Source of the DNA: Anaerolineae bacterium
GTDB lineage: Bacteria > Chloroflexota > Anaerolineae > Promineifilales > Promineifilaceae
DNA length: 40,600 nucleotides
Assembly: GCA_028277515.1 (NCBI GenBank)
Contig: JANQGC010000223.1
Location: forward strand, 1 to 40,600
Direction of reading: 5' to 3'
Both the position numbers and the translations under genes were made by a program. This document shows, one piece after another, positions 14,143 through 22,327 of the stretch (position 1 is its first letter; every line of letters begins with the position of its first letter). Below the pieces are notes generated by a model, which did no database searches, was not told where the DNA came from, and saw only the letters and a program-made list of their open reading frames with translations.

Positions 14143-15294
14143 ATGGTTGAAATAAACGCGGTTGAATTAAAGGGGCGCGTCGCTGCTTTGGGATTTAATA
14201 GGGTTGGCATTATCCCCGCCAGGCCTGCAAAACGACTATCAAAGTACCTGGATTGGATCCACGATGGTTTCCATGGGGCGATGGCTTATATGGCGCGCCC
14301 AGACCGGATCGTTCGACGCCAGGATCCCGAGGTCATCTTGCCCGACGTACAAACAATCATATGTGTAGCCCTGGATTATTTCACGCGTCCCGTCCCTGAT
14401 CATATTGCCCGGAACCCAGGACGGGCACGGATATCTAATTATTCCTGGGGACAGGATTATCATGATCTCATGACGCCACGGCTGGAAGAGCTGGCAAGTT
14501 GGTTGAGAACCGGTGACCGGGAGGCTAAAACCAGGGTTTATGTTGACACTGGCGCTATTCTTGAAAGGGATCATGCCGAAACAGCCGGCCTGGGATTTAC
14601 GGGCAAGAACAGTATGCTGATTGCTCCACAAAGTGGGTCCTGGCACTTCCTGGGCGAGATTCTAACGACCCGGCGCCTTGTCGACGAAAGTACGCGAAAA
14701 ACCATGCCTGGCTGTGGAAGCTGTCGTCGTTGCCTGGACGCCTGTCCGACGAATGCATTCCCAGCTCCTTATGTTCTGGATGCGCGGCGTTGCATTTCTT
14801 ATTTAACGATTGAACTTAAAGAGTGGATTCCGCATCATCTGCGCCCATTAATGGGAAACTGGGTTTACGGATGCGATATTTGTCAAGATGTGTGCCCTTT
14901 TAATCGCTTCGCCCAACCTGTGGATGAACCGGCCCTTTGGCCAGAGGATTGGGATGATGTGGCCCCGCCGTTAATCGATCTCCTGGCTATGACGGAACTT
15001 GAATTTAATGAACGGTTTGCCAACAGTCCAATCAAGCGCATTAAACGCAAACGCCTGGTGCGTAATGCGGCCGTGGCTGCGGGCAATTGGGGCAGCCAGG
15101 AAGCCGTCTCATATTTGAAGCCCTTGTTAGCGGATCCTGAGCCGCTGATTCGTGGCCATGCCGCGTGGGCATTACGGCGCATTGGGGGAGATGACGCGCA
15201 TAAGGCGATAATGGCAGCGCTCAAAAGTGAAGAAGATGAACACGTCCGGATGGAAATGGATTCATTGAAAAGTGACAGTCACCTGGATCGCTAA
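14143..15294 (+). CDS. queG: Epoxyqueuosine reductase
   Basis: This cobalamin-dependent iron-sulfur enzyme makes queuosine from epoxyqueuosine in tRNA, the last step of the pathway. The catalytic Asp is in YVDTGAILER (Asp135). Two [4Fe-4S] clusters are carried by Cys191, 194, 197, 201 and by Cys217, 244, 247, 251 (GCDICQDVCP). A HEAT-like C-terminal repeat (about 315-370) probably contacts tRNA. At 383 residues the length is normal. The last codons (SDSHLDR) are encoded inside repeat D2, so the repeat seems to have supplied the C-terminal tail and stop. Probably leaderless; no other queuosine gene is near. Confidence 0.96.
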   Translation: MVEINAVELKGRVAALGFNRVGIIPARPAKRLSKYLDWIHDGFHGAMAYMARPDRIVRRQDPEVILPDVQTIICVALDYFTRPVPDHIARNPGRARISNYSWGQDYHDLMTPRLEELASWLRTGDREAKTRVYVDTGAILERDHAETAGLGFTGKNSMLIAPQSGSWHFLGEILTTRRLVDESTRKTMPGCGSCRRCLDACPTNAFPAPYVLDARRCISYLTIELKEWIPHHLRPLMGNWVYGCDICQDVCPFNRFAQPVDEPALWPEDWDDVAPPLIDLLAMTELEFNERFANSPIKRIKRKRLVRNAAVAAGNWGSQEAVSYLKPLLADPEPLIRGHAAWALRRIGGDDAHKAIMAALKSEEDEHVRMEMDSLKSDSHLDR

Positions 15295-15312
15295 GAAACA
15301 AGTGGCTGTCAC
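15271..15312. repeat. Family D inverted repeat, copy D2, overlapping the queG end
   Basis: AGTGACAGTCACCTGGATCG begins at 15271 inside the queG reading frame, and the partner arm GTGGCTGTCAC ends at 15312. The first 22 bases match copy D3 with two differences. GTGACAGTCAC is itself palindromic. The element spans the queG stop codon and is followed by a T-rich stretch, so it might also act as a terminator. Confidence 0.65.
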
Positions 15313-15334
15313 ATGATGAATAGGTCTTTGTTTT

Positions 15335-16318
15335 TTAATTATCAACGAATTCCCTGATAGCGCGTAAATTACGGGTTGGGGTGGTGACCATGATCACGCA
15401 ACCCGTACCTAGCAACAAGCGCCGGCCGTCAGCTTGTTCAGCGGCATCCTGCGCTTCTTTTAAGGCTTCGTGGGGGTTTTCCTGGTGCAGTGTCCAATGA
15501 TCGATACCGCCACTTGCCGCGCCTTTAATCTGTTGCAGCCCTTCCTTTAGGCTGATACCTGTTTCCCGATCATGCCAATTGACGATGGATGCCGGGTAGT
15601 CGGCGACCAGATCAAACATCACCTGATCGCCGTGGATGTGTACCACATTCAGCCATCGATCCGAGGCTGATTGTAAAACTTTCAGGTCGGATGGTCGGCC
15701 GAAATCAGAAAATTCCTGGCGGCTCATCAAGGGATAACGCGCATGTTGTACAGCGTAATAAATGCCGCTAATGCCAGTTTTTTTAGCCGCTTCGACAAAG
15801 CGAATGGTGCTTTCAGTAATCGCATCTAAACCCTTACGAAAAGAGTGCGGGTGGCTGCGCAGATGGCTGAGCATTGTTTGATGTCCAGCCAGATTCTTGG
15901 CCTGCGACAATGGGGAGAAAACAGTGGCGATGAACGGAACTTCTTCGCCAACGCCCTTTCCGGTCAGGCGTAAGGCCTCAACTTGGGTGGCCAGCATGCC
16001 CTGTGCCGGATCGAGCGCTCCCAATCTTTCCCAGTCGTCGGGGGATTGAATGGGATGATAGGTTCGTTCGCGCGTACCTTCAATATGGCCAACCCAGCGA
16101 TCTTCCGCTCCCCAATCAGCGACGGAGTAATTGCCCGATGGCCCCACTTTGAGAATGTCCCAATCATAGTCGCGTTGAAATTGCAGATGGGCGGCAGCCA
16201 TGGCCTGGGCATCTTGATCGTCACCCGGCCAATGACGCCACAAGGATACGGGTAGACGGTCGGGTTTTTGGCCGTCAATTGTGGTTTCTAATCGTTTGCG
16301 TTTACTCCAATTATTCAT
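15335..16318 (-). CDS. Uroporphyrinogen decarboxylase-family protein, not HemE
   Basis: This is a 327-residue TIM-barrel protein of the URO-D superfamily, which includes HemE, coenzyme M and corrinoid methyltransferases, and uncharacterised branches. The fold is suggested by DRLPVSLWRHWPGDD near the N terminus and by HIHGDQVMFDLVADYPASIVNWHDRETG (about 218-245, with HIHGD and NWHD likely active-site segments). The HemE-specific Arg-rich N-terminal signature is absent, so haem synthesis is unlikely. A methyl-transfer or degradative role is possible but not shown. It starts eight bases after the UDP-glucose dehydrogenase gene ends on the same strand and is probably cotranscribed with it. Confidence 0.75.
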   Translation of the reverse strand: MNNWSKRKRLETTIDGQKPDRLPVSLWRHWPGDDQDAQAMAAAHLQFQRDYDWDILKVGPSGNYSVADWGAEDRWVGHIEGTRERTYHPIQSPDDWERLGALDPAQGMLATQVEALRLTGKGVGEEVPFIATVFSPLSQAKNLAGHQTMLSHLRSHPHSFRKGLDAITESTIRFVEAAKKTGISGIYYAVQHARYPLMSRQEFSDFGRPSDLKVLQSASDRWLNVVHIHGDQVMFDLVADYPASIVNWHDRETGISLKEGLQQIKGAASGGIDHWTLHQENPHEALKEAQDAAEQADGRRLLLGTGCVIMVTTPTRNLRAIREFVDN

Positions 16319-16326
16319 TGACTTTC

Positions 16327-17784
16327 CTAAACAACTTTCTGTAGATCGGTCATAATCGGCGATGCTATGGCGAGCTGGACATTATCTCCCTTTTGCGCAA
16401 GACGCTCCGGTGTGAGCAGGACCCCGCCTACCGGCAGATACTCGTATCCGCTTTTTACCAGGGCATCAAAGTCAGGAATCATACGCCGACCGTCAATGAC
16501 CAGGTAAGGGGGCTTGACAGAAGACTGAATGGTGTGGGCCAGGCCGCGGAATTCTTCCCAATCTGTTGAGATATAAAGGGCATCGCTATTATCGATAGCT
16601 TCTTTAGCCGATTCATGATAACTAATGCGATCGAAAAGATGGTTCTTCTCCGGGTTAAACCAGATGTTGCGGGCATCTTCCATGGCTAACGGATCGTAGG
16701 CGCGAATCGACTTAACGCCTTTGGCTAGCAGAGATTCAACGACCTTGAGAGCGGCCGAATCGCGCATATCGTTGGTTCTTTTCTTGAAGGCAAGACCTAA
16801 TAAAGCCACGGTTTTTTGGTTGAAGTTGAAGTGACCTTCATACATGGCGCGATCAACCAGGTAGGTTTTCTGATATTCATTGATGTTATAAACGGCTTGC
16901 AAAAGATTCGTTGGTCTTCCTGCTTTATTGAGTTGGTAGATCAATGATTGGATATCTTTACCGAAGCAGCTGCCGCCGGCTCCGTTGCTGACATAAGATC
17001 CCCAGGTGCTGATCCGTTCATCGGAGGTGACACCAATTTTCAAATCTTCCATGCGTACATTGGAGAAGGATTCGGACAGTCGTCCCCCAACACCGTTCCA
17101 GAAAGAGATGTAAGTCAAAAGCAGGGTGTTGGCCATGTATTTGATGGCTTCGGCGGTTTCCGGTGTGGTCTCCAAATAGCGGATGCGCACATGGTTTACA
17201 AATTGGGAATAAACCCGGCGTAAAATAAGCAGATCTTCTTCCGTATCCGCCCCAATGACTACCCGATCCGGCCGTCGCGATCCGGCAATGGCGCTGCCCT
17301 GAGCTAAAAATTCAGGATTAGAGGCCACGCCAAAATTCTCTACGTTATGCTCGTCCATAATGTTTTGCAGCAATCTGGCCGTGCCGATAGGAACCGTGCT
17401 CTTGTTAACCAGAACTACGCGGTTTTTATTTTCGCGCGCGACCAACAATTCTGCCAGGTAATGGGTGGCATTCAAATAGTAACTCAGGTCGGACGATCCA
17501 TCCCGCTTGGGCGGTGTATTTAAACAAAGAAAAATGACATCTGTTCCTTCGACATGGTCACGTACATCGGTTGTAAAAAACAAATATCGATCTTTGTTTT
17601 CAGCAATTGAAGCGACAAGCCCCGGTTCATTTACATACCGTTCGATCTTTTCTCGCGATCCGGTTTGATAAGCATTTATTCTCTCTTCGTCGATATCGTA
17701 AGCAATGACTTCATGCCCGTATTCCGATAAGACGGCCGCGTGAGTCAAGCCCACAAATCCGGTGCCGACGACAATTATTTTCAT
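16327..17784 (-). CDS. UDP-glucose/GDP-mannose dehydrogenase family protein
   Basis: This is an NAD-dependent four-electron oxidase of nucleotide sugars, most likely making UDP-glucuronate or a related uronate for surface polysaccharide. The Rossmann motif is VGTGFVGL (6-13). NPEFLAQGSAI (156-166) is the family signature, the catalytic Cys273 lies in GGSCFGKD, and the C-terminal nucleotide-binding part has LGLAFKKRTNDMRDS. At 485 residues it is longer than simple Ugd proteins. AGGAG upstream of the ATG supports the start. The neighbouring flippase-like and amine oxidase-like genes fit an envelope or glycan setting. The exact sugar substrate cannot be assigned. Confidence 0.9.
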   Translation of the reverse strand: MKIIVVGTGFVGLTHAAVLSEYGHEVIAYDIDEERINAYQTGSREKIERYVNEPGLVASIAENKDRYLFFTTDVRDHVEGTDVIFLCLNTPPKRDGSSDLSYYLNATHYLAELLVARENKNRVVLVNKSTVPIGTARLLQNIMDEHNVENFGVASNPEFLAQGSAIAGSRRPDRVVIGADTEEDLLILRRVYSQFVNHVRIRYLETTPETAEAIKYMANTLLLTYISFWNGVGGRLSESFSNVRMEDLKIGVTSDERISTWGSYVSNGAGGSCFGKDIQSLIYQLNKAGRPTNLLQAVYNINEYQKTYLVDRAMYEGHFNFNQKTVALLGLAFKKRTNDMRDSAALKVVESLLAKGVKSIRAYDPLAMEDARNIWFNPEKNHLFDRISYHESAKEAIDNSDALYISTDWEEFRGLAHTIQSSVKPPYLVIDGRRMIPDFDALVKSGYEYLPVGGVLLTPERLAQKGDNVQLAIASPIMTDLQKVV

Positions 17785-17852
17785 CAGATTTCTCTCCTTA
17801 ATTTTTTAATCATACGCGAACTGTACCCATAATTTCAAGTAAATATTTCGAA

Positions 17853-17912
17853 AGGTTTGTCATTTTTTATTTTCTTGTACTTCTGGAATCCCTCAGAAAA
17901 AATGACAAACCT
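17853..17912. repeat. Perfect 16-bp inverted repeat
   Basis: AGGTTTGTCATTTTTT (17853-17868) and AAAAAATGACAAACCT (17897-17912) are exact reverse complements around a 28-base spacer. It lies in the 211-bp gap between two minus-strand genes. The TTGTCA core resembles family C arms but the rest differs. It could be a small mobile repeat or a binding site; no U-tract follows the stem. Confidence 0.7.
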
Positions 17913-17956
17913 GATACAAAAATAGGCGCCTCATGCTATATTATGCAGCAAGGGAA

Positions 17957-17997
17957 AATCAGAGAATTGCCTTAGATTCCGCGTCTGCCCTCTGATT
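17957..17997 (-). terminator. Possible weak terminator after the amine oxidase-like gene
   Basis: On the minus strand AATCAGAG and CTCTGATT form an 8-bp stem around a long loop, followed by TTTTCCCTT. The stem begins at the stop codon. The loop is long and the U-tract short, so this is only a possible terminator. Confidence 0.3.
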
Positions 17998-19348
17998 AAC
18001 CTACGCTCATCTTAACTTTCGATCCCTGCTCTCGTTTATGTTTATCTTCGATGATTAGTTTAGCCGCATTACGGCCAATTTCTACTGCAAAATTTGTGCC
18101 CCGATCCCAGGGATAAACTTGGCTCATACTGGCGAAATAAAGTCCTGGTAAAAGTGTGCGAATGTTTGGGATATTCGCGGAATGGTTGACCGTGGGCACA
18201 GGCTGAGCGTAGCGTGCACGAAACAACCAGCTTTTTCTGACCCAACTGCGTTCAAACGCAGGGTTGAATTTTTGCAGCACCCCAGTAAATAGATCTTCAA
18301 GTTCTTGTTGCTCCATCTCAAAATAGGGATGATCTTGGGTCACATAATCCCCACAATAAACAATGACATCCCCACCATAATATTTGCGGTCGATATAGTT
18401 TGTATGCTCGACAAGCGCCAGGAAGGGGATTTCATTTTCGCTCTTGTCCGGTGAGTCAGCAGGGATGTTGAGCCAATAGGTTTTGTGTCGGGTCAATAAA
18501 GATTTTTTTAAGGCTAAAGTCATGACGACTGCGCCCATACTTTTCAATTTGAGCAGTTGGCCAAGGTAATTCTCCGGCAAGGACGGGGCCATACTGGCCA
18601 ATTGTTTGGGCGAGGTCGTGACCAATACCCGATCGAATAGTTCCGTGGTTTCCGATGCCGAAAGCAGCAGCTTCCCCGTTTCTACTGGTTTGATTTCCTG
18701 TATGGGTGAATTGAGATTGATCCGGCCACCGCGATCTTGTACTGCCCCGGCTAAACGGTCCACGAAGGCTTGAAATCCGCCTTTGAAGTAGCCTAGTTTA
18801 GGGGAGCGTACGTGCAGCCGTGCCCACATCCAGGCCATGTTTGCTTCCTGGAAGTAGGGGCCAAATTTACCGATGAGCATCGGCCGCCAGGTCATTTCAT
18901 AGATTTTGTCACCATACCAACGACGCAGCCAGCTATCGGCCGTCTCTTTCTCCAGATTGCGCCAGGGTTCAGTGAAACGCAAATAAGCACTGACCAATCC
19001 AAACCGGGCCACATCAAAGAGATTAAACCCTGGAAATGTGATCCATCGCTGCGGAGAATCAAAAGGAACAATTTCCCCCTTATATATCACAGACGTTGTG
19101 GGGCGGGGGAAAAACAACTGGTTACTCATGCCCAATTCTTCCACCAGATTGATGATTTCCTTATCGGATGTAAAGAGATGATGGTAAAATTTTTCCAGTG
19201 GCCACTGCCAGTTGTCATCACGAAAACCGGATGCCAGCCCCCCACAATTTGGACCGCCCTCGAAAATATGAACATCATGTCCGGCATTTAACAAATCAAA
19301 AGCGGCAGAGAGACCGGCGATTCCCGCCCCAACGATTCCGATCTTCAT
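17996..19348 (-). CDS. FAD-dependent amine oxidase/protoporphyrinogen oxidase-like protein
   Basis: This is a 450-residue flavoprotein. The N-terminal FAD motif is VGAGIAGLSAAFDL (5-18), followed by the second motif GGPNCGGLASGF. The C terminus carries the third FAD contact near YPWDRGTNFAVEIGRNAA. The family includes amine oxidases, HpnE-like desaturases and proteins near UDP-galactopyranose mutase; which reaction applies is not visible. Its ATG overlaps the stop of the upstream flippase-like gene (19345-19348). The pair is therefore coupled and probably works on a membrane-linked lipid or glycan. Confidence 0.82.
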   Translation of the reverse strand: MKIGIVGAGIAGLSAAFDLLNAGHDVHIFEGGPNCGGLASGFRDDNWQWPLEKFYHHLFTSDKEIINLVEELGMSNQLFFPRPTTSVIYKGEIVPFDSPQRWITFPGFNLFDVARFGLVSAYLRFTEPWRNLEKETADSWLRRWYGDKIYEMTWRPMLIGKFGPYFQEANMAWMWARLHVRSPKLGYFKGGFQAFVDRLAGAVQDRGGRINLNSPIQEIKPVETGKLLLSASETTELFDRVLVTTSPKQLASMAPSLPENYLGQLLKLKSMGAVVMTLALKKSLLTRHKTYWLNIPADSPDKSENEIPFLALVEHTNYIDRKYYGGDVIVYCGDYVTQDHPYFEMEQQELEDLFTGVLQKFNPAFERSWVRKSWLFRARYAQPVPTVNHSANIPNIRTLLPGLYFASMSQVYPWDRGTNFAVEIGRNAAKLIIEDKHKREQGSKVKMSVG

Positions 19349-20358
19349 ACAACTACCTTTTCTTCGTTTTGCTTCATGGCATCGCTCAGCTTGGAGAGAC
19401 TTAACCCTTCACGAATCATGAAGTATCCTCCCAAAACGGTGATTGGCAGCCAGAGAGCCACATGCAGAACCAGGGTATAGGCGGCAGCGATATTGGCATT
19501 CACCCCATATAATTTTAAAATCTCGATGCCCGGTTCATCAAATGTGCCAATATAGCCGGGTGCGGATGGCAACGTAGTGGCTAAATTCACGATGCCATTC
19601 ATGAGCATGAGGGCAAAGAAGCTCACTTGAAAATCAAAGGCCTGCATGACGAACCAATATTTCACTGTTTCTAACAGCCAAATGATGACCGAGGTAAAAA
19701 AAATCATGATGACGCTGCGGAAGTGGCGTAAAGATTCCAGGCCGGTTAAGAAGCGACCTGAAAAATCGAGTAGGGGTTGGGCAAGCTTTTGCGGCAGGAA
19801 GCGGCTTCCAAACCATTGCGTCAATTGATATAGTTGTTTGGGAAAGGCGGCCATAATGAAAAAGAGGATCATGGCAGCAAAAAAAGCACCACTGGCCAGG
19901 GTGACTATTAAGCGGATGCGGCCGTCTTCATCCCCAGGGATGGGTGTCATTGGTAAGGCAATGAAGACGAAGGCTAGCATGACCAGGCCGTCGAAAACAC
20001 GTTCGACGACGACTGTGGCGATACTGGCGCTGAAGGGAATATCCTCGCGCAGACGAAGCACATAAGAACGCAGCAGTTCGCCTGCTCTGAAGGGAAAGAT
20101 GTTGTTACCCATATATCCGATGACAACCACCGGAAAAAGACGTGGTGTCGACACGGATTTTAATGGACGCAGCATATACGCCCAGCGCCAGGTGCGTGCC
20201 CAGACGGCGAGAAAGTAAACCAGCACACTGGGAAGAAGCCACCAGTAATTAGCGCCGCGAATATTGAGCCATACTTGATCGAGTTTTAGCCCTCTCATCG
20301 CCAGCCAGACAAAAATGATGCTAATGATTATGCCCAGCCAGAATTGCCACCGCTTCAA
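19345..20358 (-). CDS. UPF0104/lysylphosphatidylglycerol synthase TM-region flippase-like protein
   Basis: This is a 337-residue protein with about eight membrane helices. The family landmarks are GYMGNNIFPFRAGELLRSYV (about 81-100), VVVERVFDGLVMLAF, and NLATTLPSAPGYIGTFDEPG (about 256-275). Members of UPF0104 resemble the flippase part of MprF and are often found beside glycosyltransferases or isoprenoid genes; transport of a lipid-linked substrate is an inference. It opens a coupled pair with the FAD oxidoreductase. The short Lys/Glu-rich tail (KQNEEKVVV) is cytoplasmic. The start is near a GGAAGGA-type site. Confidence 0.85.
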   Translation of the reverse strand: MKRWQFWLGIIISIIFVWLAMRGLKLDQVWLNIRGANYWWLLPSVLVYFLAVWARTWRWAYMLRPLKSVSTPRLFPVVVIGYMGNNIFPFRAGELLRSYVLRLREDIPFSASIATVVVERVFDGLVMLAFVFIALPMTPIPGDEDGRIRLIVTLASGAFFAAMILFFIMAAFPKQLYQLTQWFGSRFLPQKLAQPLLDFSGRFLTGLESLRHFRSVIMIFFTSVIIWLLETVKYWFVMQAFDFQVSFFALMLMNGIVNLATTLPSAPGYIGTFDEPGIEILKLYGVNANIAAAYTLVLHVALWLPITVLGGYFMIREGLSLSKLSDAMKQNEEKVVV

Positions 20359-20430
20359 ATAAATCTTCCTTCCATTCCCTTGTCTTTAATATACACAGCC
20401 AGTGACAACTAAACGCTCCACCAGGGATTT

Positions 20431-20482
20431 AAGTGACAGTCACTTGAATCGCTGCGTTCTCTCTGAATAAGAGACTGTCACA
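20431..20482. repeat. Family D inverted repeat, copy D3
   Basis: AGTGACAGTCACTTGAATCG begins at 20432 and GACTGTCAC ends at 20481. The first 22 bases match D2 with two changes. A stretch of six T residues follows the right arm. It sits between the flippase-like gene and the tRNA promoter. Confidence 0.65.
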
Positions 20483-20574
20483 TTTTTTAATCCCTCTAAT
20501 TGTATCAGAGGTGGTATAGGTGTCATATGATGTTAAGGAGTGACTTGGAATGGTTAATAGAGAGGTGTGCTTGC

Positions 20575-20602
20575 TTGCAATATGGGGCGCTTGCTTTATA
20601 AT
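20575..20602 (+). promoter_or_regulatory. tRNA-Pro promoter
   Basis: TTGCAA (20575-20580) and TATAAT (20597-20602) are 16 bases apart, and the -10 ends ten bases before the tRNA. A short precursor leader of a few bases would result. This is one of the better -35/-10 pairs in the window. Confidence 0.6.
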
Positions 20603-20612
20603 TTTGGCTGTT

Positions 20613-20686
20613 CGGGGTGTGGCGCAGCATGGCAGCGCGCTTCGTTCGGGTCGAAGAGGTCGCCGGTTCGAATCCGGCCACCCCGA
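20613..20686 (+). tRNA. tRNA-Pro (anticodon CGG)
   Basis: The sequence folds as a full cloverleaf. The acceptor stem is CGGGGTG with CACCCCG and the D stem is GCGC with GCGC. The anticodon stem CTTCG/CGAAG has loop TTCGGGT, giving anticodon CGG for CCG codons. The T arm is GCCGG-TTCGAAT-CCGGC. The discriminator base is A. The 3' CCA is not encoded, since CAG follows, so CCA must be added after transcription. Confidence 0.96.
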
Positions 20687-20697
20687 CAGATGACATA

Positions 20698-20736
20698 AAC
20701 CTCGCAGTGGTCATTGGCCGGCGAGGTTTTTGTTTT
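20698..20736 (+). terminator. Intrinsic terminator after the tRNA
   Basis: AACCTCGC pairs with GCGAGGTT across a 15-base loop that contains a further short GGCC pairing, followed by TTTTTGTTTT. It ends the single-tRNA transcript 12 bases after the mature 3' end and shortly before the methyltransferase gene. Confidence 0.75.
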
Positions 20737-20775
20737 GGCCGGGATTGATTTGAGCCTTTTCAGGAGTAAAGGGCG

Positions 20776-21591
20776 ATGGATGAGGGCAGATGGCAGGGAA
20801 CAGTGGAAATGTTCCGCCGCACGGAAACGGCAAAAGGACGGGCCGAAAGTGGCTATTTCTCCATTGAGGGTATTCGCCTTCATGAACGGGCGCTGCGCGC
20901 CGGTATTTGTCCGTACCGGGTCATCACAACGTCATCGCTGCTAAATGCTGATGATTTGAGAACGCAATCCCTGGTTGCTGAGTTGCAAAATTGTGGGACA
21001 CAATTTCAGGTTGTACCTGAGGATATTATTGAGGAGTTCACAGGTAAGCGGGAATTGGGTCCACTGTTGGGATTAGTCAAACTACCGGGGCAGTCCTCGC
21101 TCCAAGATGTGGTTCGATCATCAAATCATCCATCACCGCTGATTTTGGTCGTTGTTGATGTCCAAGATCCGGGCAATGTAGGTGCACTGCTGCGAACGGC
21201 GCACGCTTCAGGAGTAACTGCGTTGGCGGCTGTCGGCCCCAGTGACCCATTCCACCCCAAAGCGTTGCGTACATCAATGGGCAGTTTGTTTAAACTCCCT
21301 GTTTTGCGGTATGAGACTACAAGCCAATTGATGAGCGAATTAAAGGAATTAGGGATTGAAAGGGTGGGCACGGCCGTGTCCAAGGGCATTCTTTTGCCGG
21401 AGGCGACTTTTTCTGATTGTGGAACCGCAGTTTTCCTGGGCAGCGAATCCTGGGGACTGCCGGAAGAGATACAATCGGCCGTCGATTGGTTGGTTTCGAT
21501 TCCCATGGTATCTACTGTGGATTCCTATTCGGTAAATGCGGCGGCGGCGATTATTCTATATGAAATCGGCCGTCGTCGTTATTCGCGTTAG
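20776..21591 (+). CDS. TrmH/SpoU-family RNA 2'-O-methyltransferase
   Basis: This is an AdoMet-dependent 2'-O-ribose methyltransferase with the trefoil-knot SPOUT fold, acting on rRNA or tRNA. All three SpoU motifs are present: DPGNVGALLRTA (about 134-145), FLGSESWGLP (about 219-228) and IPMVSTVDSYSVNAAAAI (about 241-258). The N-terminal 110 residues form the substrate-binding domain seen in RlmB/TsnR-type enzymes. At 271 residues it fits 23S rRNA enzymes of that group, but the target nucleotide is not assignable. The start codon overlaps a GC-rich stretch and the ribosome binding site is weak. Confidence 0.9.
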   Translation: MDEGRWQGTVEMFRRTETAKGRAESGYFSIEGIRLHERALRAGICPYRVITTSSLLNADDLRTQSLVAELQNCGTQFQVVPEDIIEEFTGKRELGPLLGLVKLPGQSSLQDVVRSSNHPSPLILVVVDVQDPGNVGALLRTAHASGVTALAAVGPSDPFHPKALRTSMGSLFKLPVLRYETTSQLMSELKELGIERVGTAVSKGILLPEATFSDCGTAVFLGSESWGLPEEIQSAVDWLVSIPMVSTVDSYSVNAAAAIILYEIGRRRYSR

Positions 21592-21614
21592 ATAACAAAA
21601 GAGGTTTCAGGACG

Positions 21615-22325
21615 ATGGGTCACACGCCATTCATCTGGTTGGGATCGGGGAGAAGCCGCAAACGGGATGTGGGCTATAAAGGCAAAATGCTCGATTTAGC
21701 GGCGCGAGGCGGCCTGCCCGTGCCCGAAGGAGGAATTTTGCAAGATGAATTTTTCCGCATTTGCTTGGCTGAAGAAATCGCGGCGCTTATTGGGGAGCGG
21801 GTTATCATTCCCGATCCGGTTTGGTTGTATGAAGTTCTATACCGGGATATTCGTTTCCCTCGACTAAAATCACGTGTAGCCGTGCGGCAGGCCGCGGCCG
21901 TCACTGAAAATAACAAACAGGAAAACATGCATGCCCAACTAAATGTCAACTTCGATGATCCCCAGGACATGACCAACGCCTTAAGAACAGTGTGGTCGGC
22001 CGGGGACCCGCGGGATGAGGGAAATAAAATGGATGTGTTGGTGATGGCGATGGTAGAAACCCAAACCTGGGGCACTGCCTCAACCCTTCAAGGAGAGGAA
22101 CAAGATGCAACTACAGTCCATCAAAAAGGGGGAAGTGGGCAAACCGTTACGCTGAATTTGCCCAGGCCGGGCTTATTTCGCCGTTCGGAGATTGAGTTGC
22201 CTCCTTTTGCCCGCCGTCTACAGAAGTTATTAGGTGGCACGCGACGCACATTTGGCCGTGATGACTATCAAATTGATTGGCTGGATGATGGTGAAATCTG
22301 CTGGTTGATCCAGGTTCATGAATGA
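21615..22325 (+). CDS. Reduced PEP/pyruvate-binding (PPDK_N-like) protein
   Basis: This 236-residue protein is not a standard family member at first sight. Residues 19-50 (VGYKGKMLDLAARGGLPVPE) mimic the opening of PPDK_N ATP-grasp domains (VGGKGANLAEL..GLPVPPG). RVAVRQAAAV (86-95) stands where VRSSA is expected, DVLVMAMVETQTWGTA (about 139-154) matches the V-x-VMVQ-x-MV segment, and the C-terminal YQIDWLDDGEICWLIQVHE corresponds to DIEWAIDDGKLYILQARP. The domain is much shorter than the usual 300 or more residues, and several ATP-site residues look lost. It could be a degenerate kinase domain, a regulatory subunit or a pseudoenzyme. AGGAC upstream supports the ATG. It converges on ychF with two bases between stops. 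Confidence 0.55.
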   Translation: MGHTPFIWLGSGRSRKRDVGYKGKMLDLAARGGLPVPEGGILQDEFFRICLAEEIAALIGERVIIPDPVWLYEVLYRDIRFPRLKSRVAVRQAAAVTENNKQENMHAQLNVNFDDPQDMTNALRTVWSAGDPRDEGNKMDVLVMAMVETQTWGTASTLQGEEQDATTVHQKGGSGQTVTLNLPRPGLFRRSEIELPPFARRLQKLLGGTRRTFGRDDYQIDWLDDGEICWLIQVHE

Positions 22326-22327
22326 GG

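Noticed and set aside
15335..16318. HemE (uroporphyrinogen decarboxylase) as a specific call
   Set aside because: The HemE N-terminal arginine signature is missing and no haem genes are near; only the superfamily call is supported.
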